Assembly: GCA_937860165.1 (NCBI GenBank)
Contig: CALMBE010000552.1
Coordinates: forward strand, 1-5,197
DNA length: 5,197 bases
Reading direction: 5' to 3'
Source: an uncultured Planctomycetaceae bacterium
GTDB lineage: Bacteria > Planctomycetota > Planctomycetia > Pirellulales > Lacipirellulaceae
In this document: piece after piece, positions 4,010 through 5,197 of the stretch
How positions within the stretch are numbered: the stretch's first letter is position 1
Layout of the letters: every line of letters begins with the position of its first letter
Translations under genes and position numbers: made by a program
Notes under the pieces: generated by a model
Told to the model about the DNA's origin: nothing
The model's database searches: none
What the model saw: the letters and a program-made list of their open reading frames with translations, nothing else

Positions 4010-5197
4010 ATGCTCCCAATCCGACTACTAAATCGGGCAATTTCCCAGGACCCTCGCCACCGTACTCGGGGTAGAGGAAAGGGTGAGGGGGCACATCGTC
4101 TGAATTCGACCTGGCTTCGCTCCCGCCAATTTCTGAGCGGATTCTTGTTGGCCTTCTCTTACCTTTGCTGCGCGACTGCCGCTGAACCGGCCCTGCGGGA
4201 CACCATGGATGGCGACGCGCCTGTAATGCGCCTGGATGGGGACTCCGATTTCAAACTCCTCGACCAGCGAATCGATCGCAATGCTCTCGGGAACGGGGCA
4301 GAGGTGATCCAACTGGTAGGCCCCTCGGGCCAGTCCGCCCAACTCACCTACGATCTTCCCGCAGCACCAACAATCGCGGAACTAAAACTAGCGACAGTCA
4401 TCCGCTGCAATCGACCTGGAGTTCAAATCGCCGCTCGAGTGGTGTTACCGCGCAGTCGCAACTCGCAGACAGGCCGTCGACTCGATATCTTATTACGTGG
4501 CAGTAACATCAGTCGTGGCCTTCCCCAAGAAACCCTGGTTCTTGAGAACCTTCCGCAACTCTTGCAGCGACAAGCCCGCGTGGAGCGGATCAAGTCCTCT
4601 GAGCGTATCGACGAGCGCGAAGCTTACGTTAGACAACTTGTGTTCCTCGTGCCCGGTGGCAGCGGGGCGACTCAAATCTCAGTCGACCAGATTGAGCTCT
4701 ATGGAATCGTACAAGAACGGCTCGCCGATCAGAATGTCGTGCAGGCCTCGGTAGAAAGCGACGCAGGAGTATCCCAGGCAGATTCGCCGGGAGCTTCAGC
4801 GGCAGAACACATTTTTCCTGCTCAAGGAATCAAGCAACATCCACATCGGACTTCAGAGGTCTACCGCATTATCCAATGGCAAGGGGAGTCGTTTGAAAAA
4901 CTATCTTGTCTCGGTTTCAACGCAATTTGGCTCGCTCGAACTCCGACATTCGCAGAACTCGATCAAGCACGCGCATTAAAACTCGCCCTGGTGTGCCCCC
5001 CCCCCTCGAGCAGCCTTATCAGCACCCAAGGAATCACTCCACGCTGGGATCCCGTATTGGCTTGGGACTTGGGGGAATTAGTAAACGCGGTGGACCTGGA
5101 ACCGGTCAATCGTCTCAAACAATTAATTTTGCAGCACGATCAGATCGAGTCTCGAACTACCGTGATGACCTGCAACCACCTCACCCGCGAAGCCAGC
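4010..5197 (+). CDS. Secreted protein of unknown function, N-terminal 396 residues (runs off window end)
   Basis: One frame stays open from 3983 to the last base and has no stop in the window, so only the N-terminus is visible. The ATG at 4010 is the first after an in-frame stop at 3980-3982; AGGA (3995-3998) 11 nt upstream is a weak Shine-Dalgarno. Residues 36-58 are a signal peptide: RSRQ, then the hydrophobic FLSGFLLAFSYLCC, then ATAAEP, with signal peptidase cleavage likely after Ala57 or Ala58. The cysteines do not fit a lipobox. Residues about 80-234 look like a beta-sandwich of the carbohydrate-binding or galactose-binding type, ending in ISVDQIELYGIV. A polar linker (about 235-283) leads to a second domain starting VYRIIQWQGESFEKLS, then LGFNAIWL, LALVCPPP (325-332) and LAWDLGE (350-356), which resembles the first strands of a TIM-barrel glycosidase-like fold. 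I recall similar large exported planctomycete proteins without assigned function. An envelope or extracellular location is predicted; any enzyme activity is unproven. Confidence 0.8.
   Translation, partial: MLPIRLLNRAISQDPRHRTRGRGKGEGAHRLNSTWLRSRQFLSGFLLAFSYLCCATAAEPALRDTMDGDAPVMRLDGDSDFKLLDQRIDRNALGNGAEVIQLVGPSGQSAQLTYDLPAAPTIAELKLATVIRCNRPGVQIAARVVLPRSRNSQTGRRLDILLRGSNISRGLPQETLVLENLPQLLQRQARVERIKSSERIDEREAYVRQLVFLVPGGSGATQISVDQIELYGIVQERLADQNVVQASVESDAGVSQADSPGASAAEHIFPAQGIKQHPHRTSEVYRIIQWQGESFEKLSCLGFNAIWLARTPTFAELDQARALKLALVCPPPSSSLISTQGITPRWDPVLAWDLGELVNAVDLEPVNRLKQLILQHDQIESRTTVMTCNHLTREAS
4112..4183 (+). other. Signal peptide of the partial secreted protein
   Basis: A basic stretch WLRSRQ, about 14 mostly hydrophobic residues and an Ala-Thr-Ala-Ala cleavage zone form a classic Sec signal (residues 35-58). 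Only SR, not RR, precedes the QFLS stretch, so it is not a proper twin-arginine signal. With the start at 4010 the n-region is unusually long, about 40 residues. Confidence 0.75.
4996..5005 (+). repeat. C10 homopolymer inside the secreted-protein coding region
   Basis: Ten consecutive cytosines encode the last base of Cys329 and then Pro330-Pro332. The frame before and after the run encodes protein of the same character, so length 10 is the in-frame state. Such a run is prone to replication slippage and to sequencing error. Confidence 0.9.

Noticed and set aside
4028..4347. Minus-strand short frames over the start of the secreted-protein gene
   Set aside because: They lie opposite a signal peptide and a continuous domain-bearing plus frame, and show no motif of their own.
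4497..4754. Plus-strand 85-codon frame starting with an apparent ATG-like start
   Set aside because: It lies within the 4010-5197 coding region in another frame and has no supporting signals.

Overview
The window carries four protein genes and looks like chromosomal DNA from a planctomycete, most likely the Pirellulales. This rests on three things: a Ser/Thr kinase with a recognisable planctomycete-style N-terminal module, a secreted protein with a very long pre-signal n-region, and loosely packed genes with long spacers and few clear promoters. The assignment is inference from remembered family patterns, not from a search.

Layout. Positions 1-174 hold a strong 32-nt imperfect palindrome (18-49) and the leader of the first gene. 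Positions 175-1530 (+) encode a class-III PLP aminotransferase of the AGXT2 type. It converges on a kinase gene at 1631-3091 (-), and the 100-nt gap between them holds a perfect 7-bp hairpin. The kinase has a conventional catalytic core and a C-terminal receiver-like domain that has lost its phospho-acceptor Asp and the other key receiver residues. Next come a 255-nt spacer and a 95-residue charged helical protein at 3347-3634 (-). A 375-nt intergenic region follows (3635-4009), holding an inverted repeat, a near-direct repeat and small palindromes. Beyond it an open reading frame runs rightward from about 4010 off the end of the window. It encodes the first 396 residues of a secreted protein: a signal peptide, a probable beta-sandwich, then the start of what looks like a TIM-barrel-type domain.

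How they fit together. The aminotransferase is metabolic (amino-group transfer to pyruvate or glyoxylate) and shows no evident functional tie to its neighbours. The kinase and the small helical protein lie on the same strand, but a 255-nt gap and a possible hairpin terminator separate them, so co-transcription is uncertain. The small gene and the secreted-protein gene diverge from the same 375-nt region and could share control elements. I see no tRNA, rRNA, CRISPR, insertion sequence or phage feature. The items most worth a second look are the pseudo-receiver kinase, the truncated secreted protein with a C10 tract in its coding sequence, the five-CGG microsatellite in the small gene, and the 18-49 palindrome.
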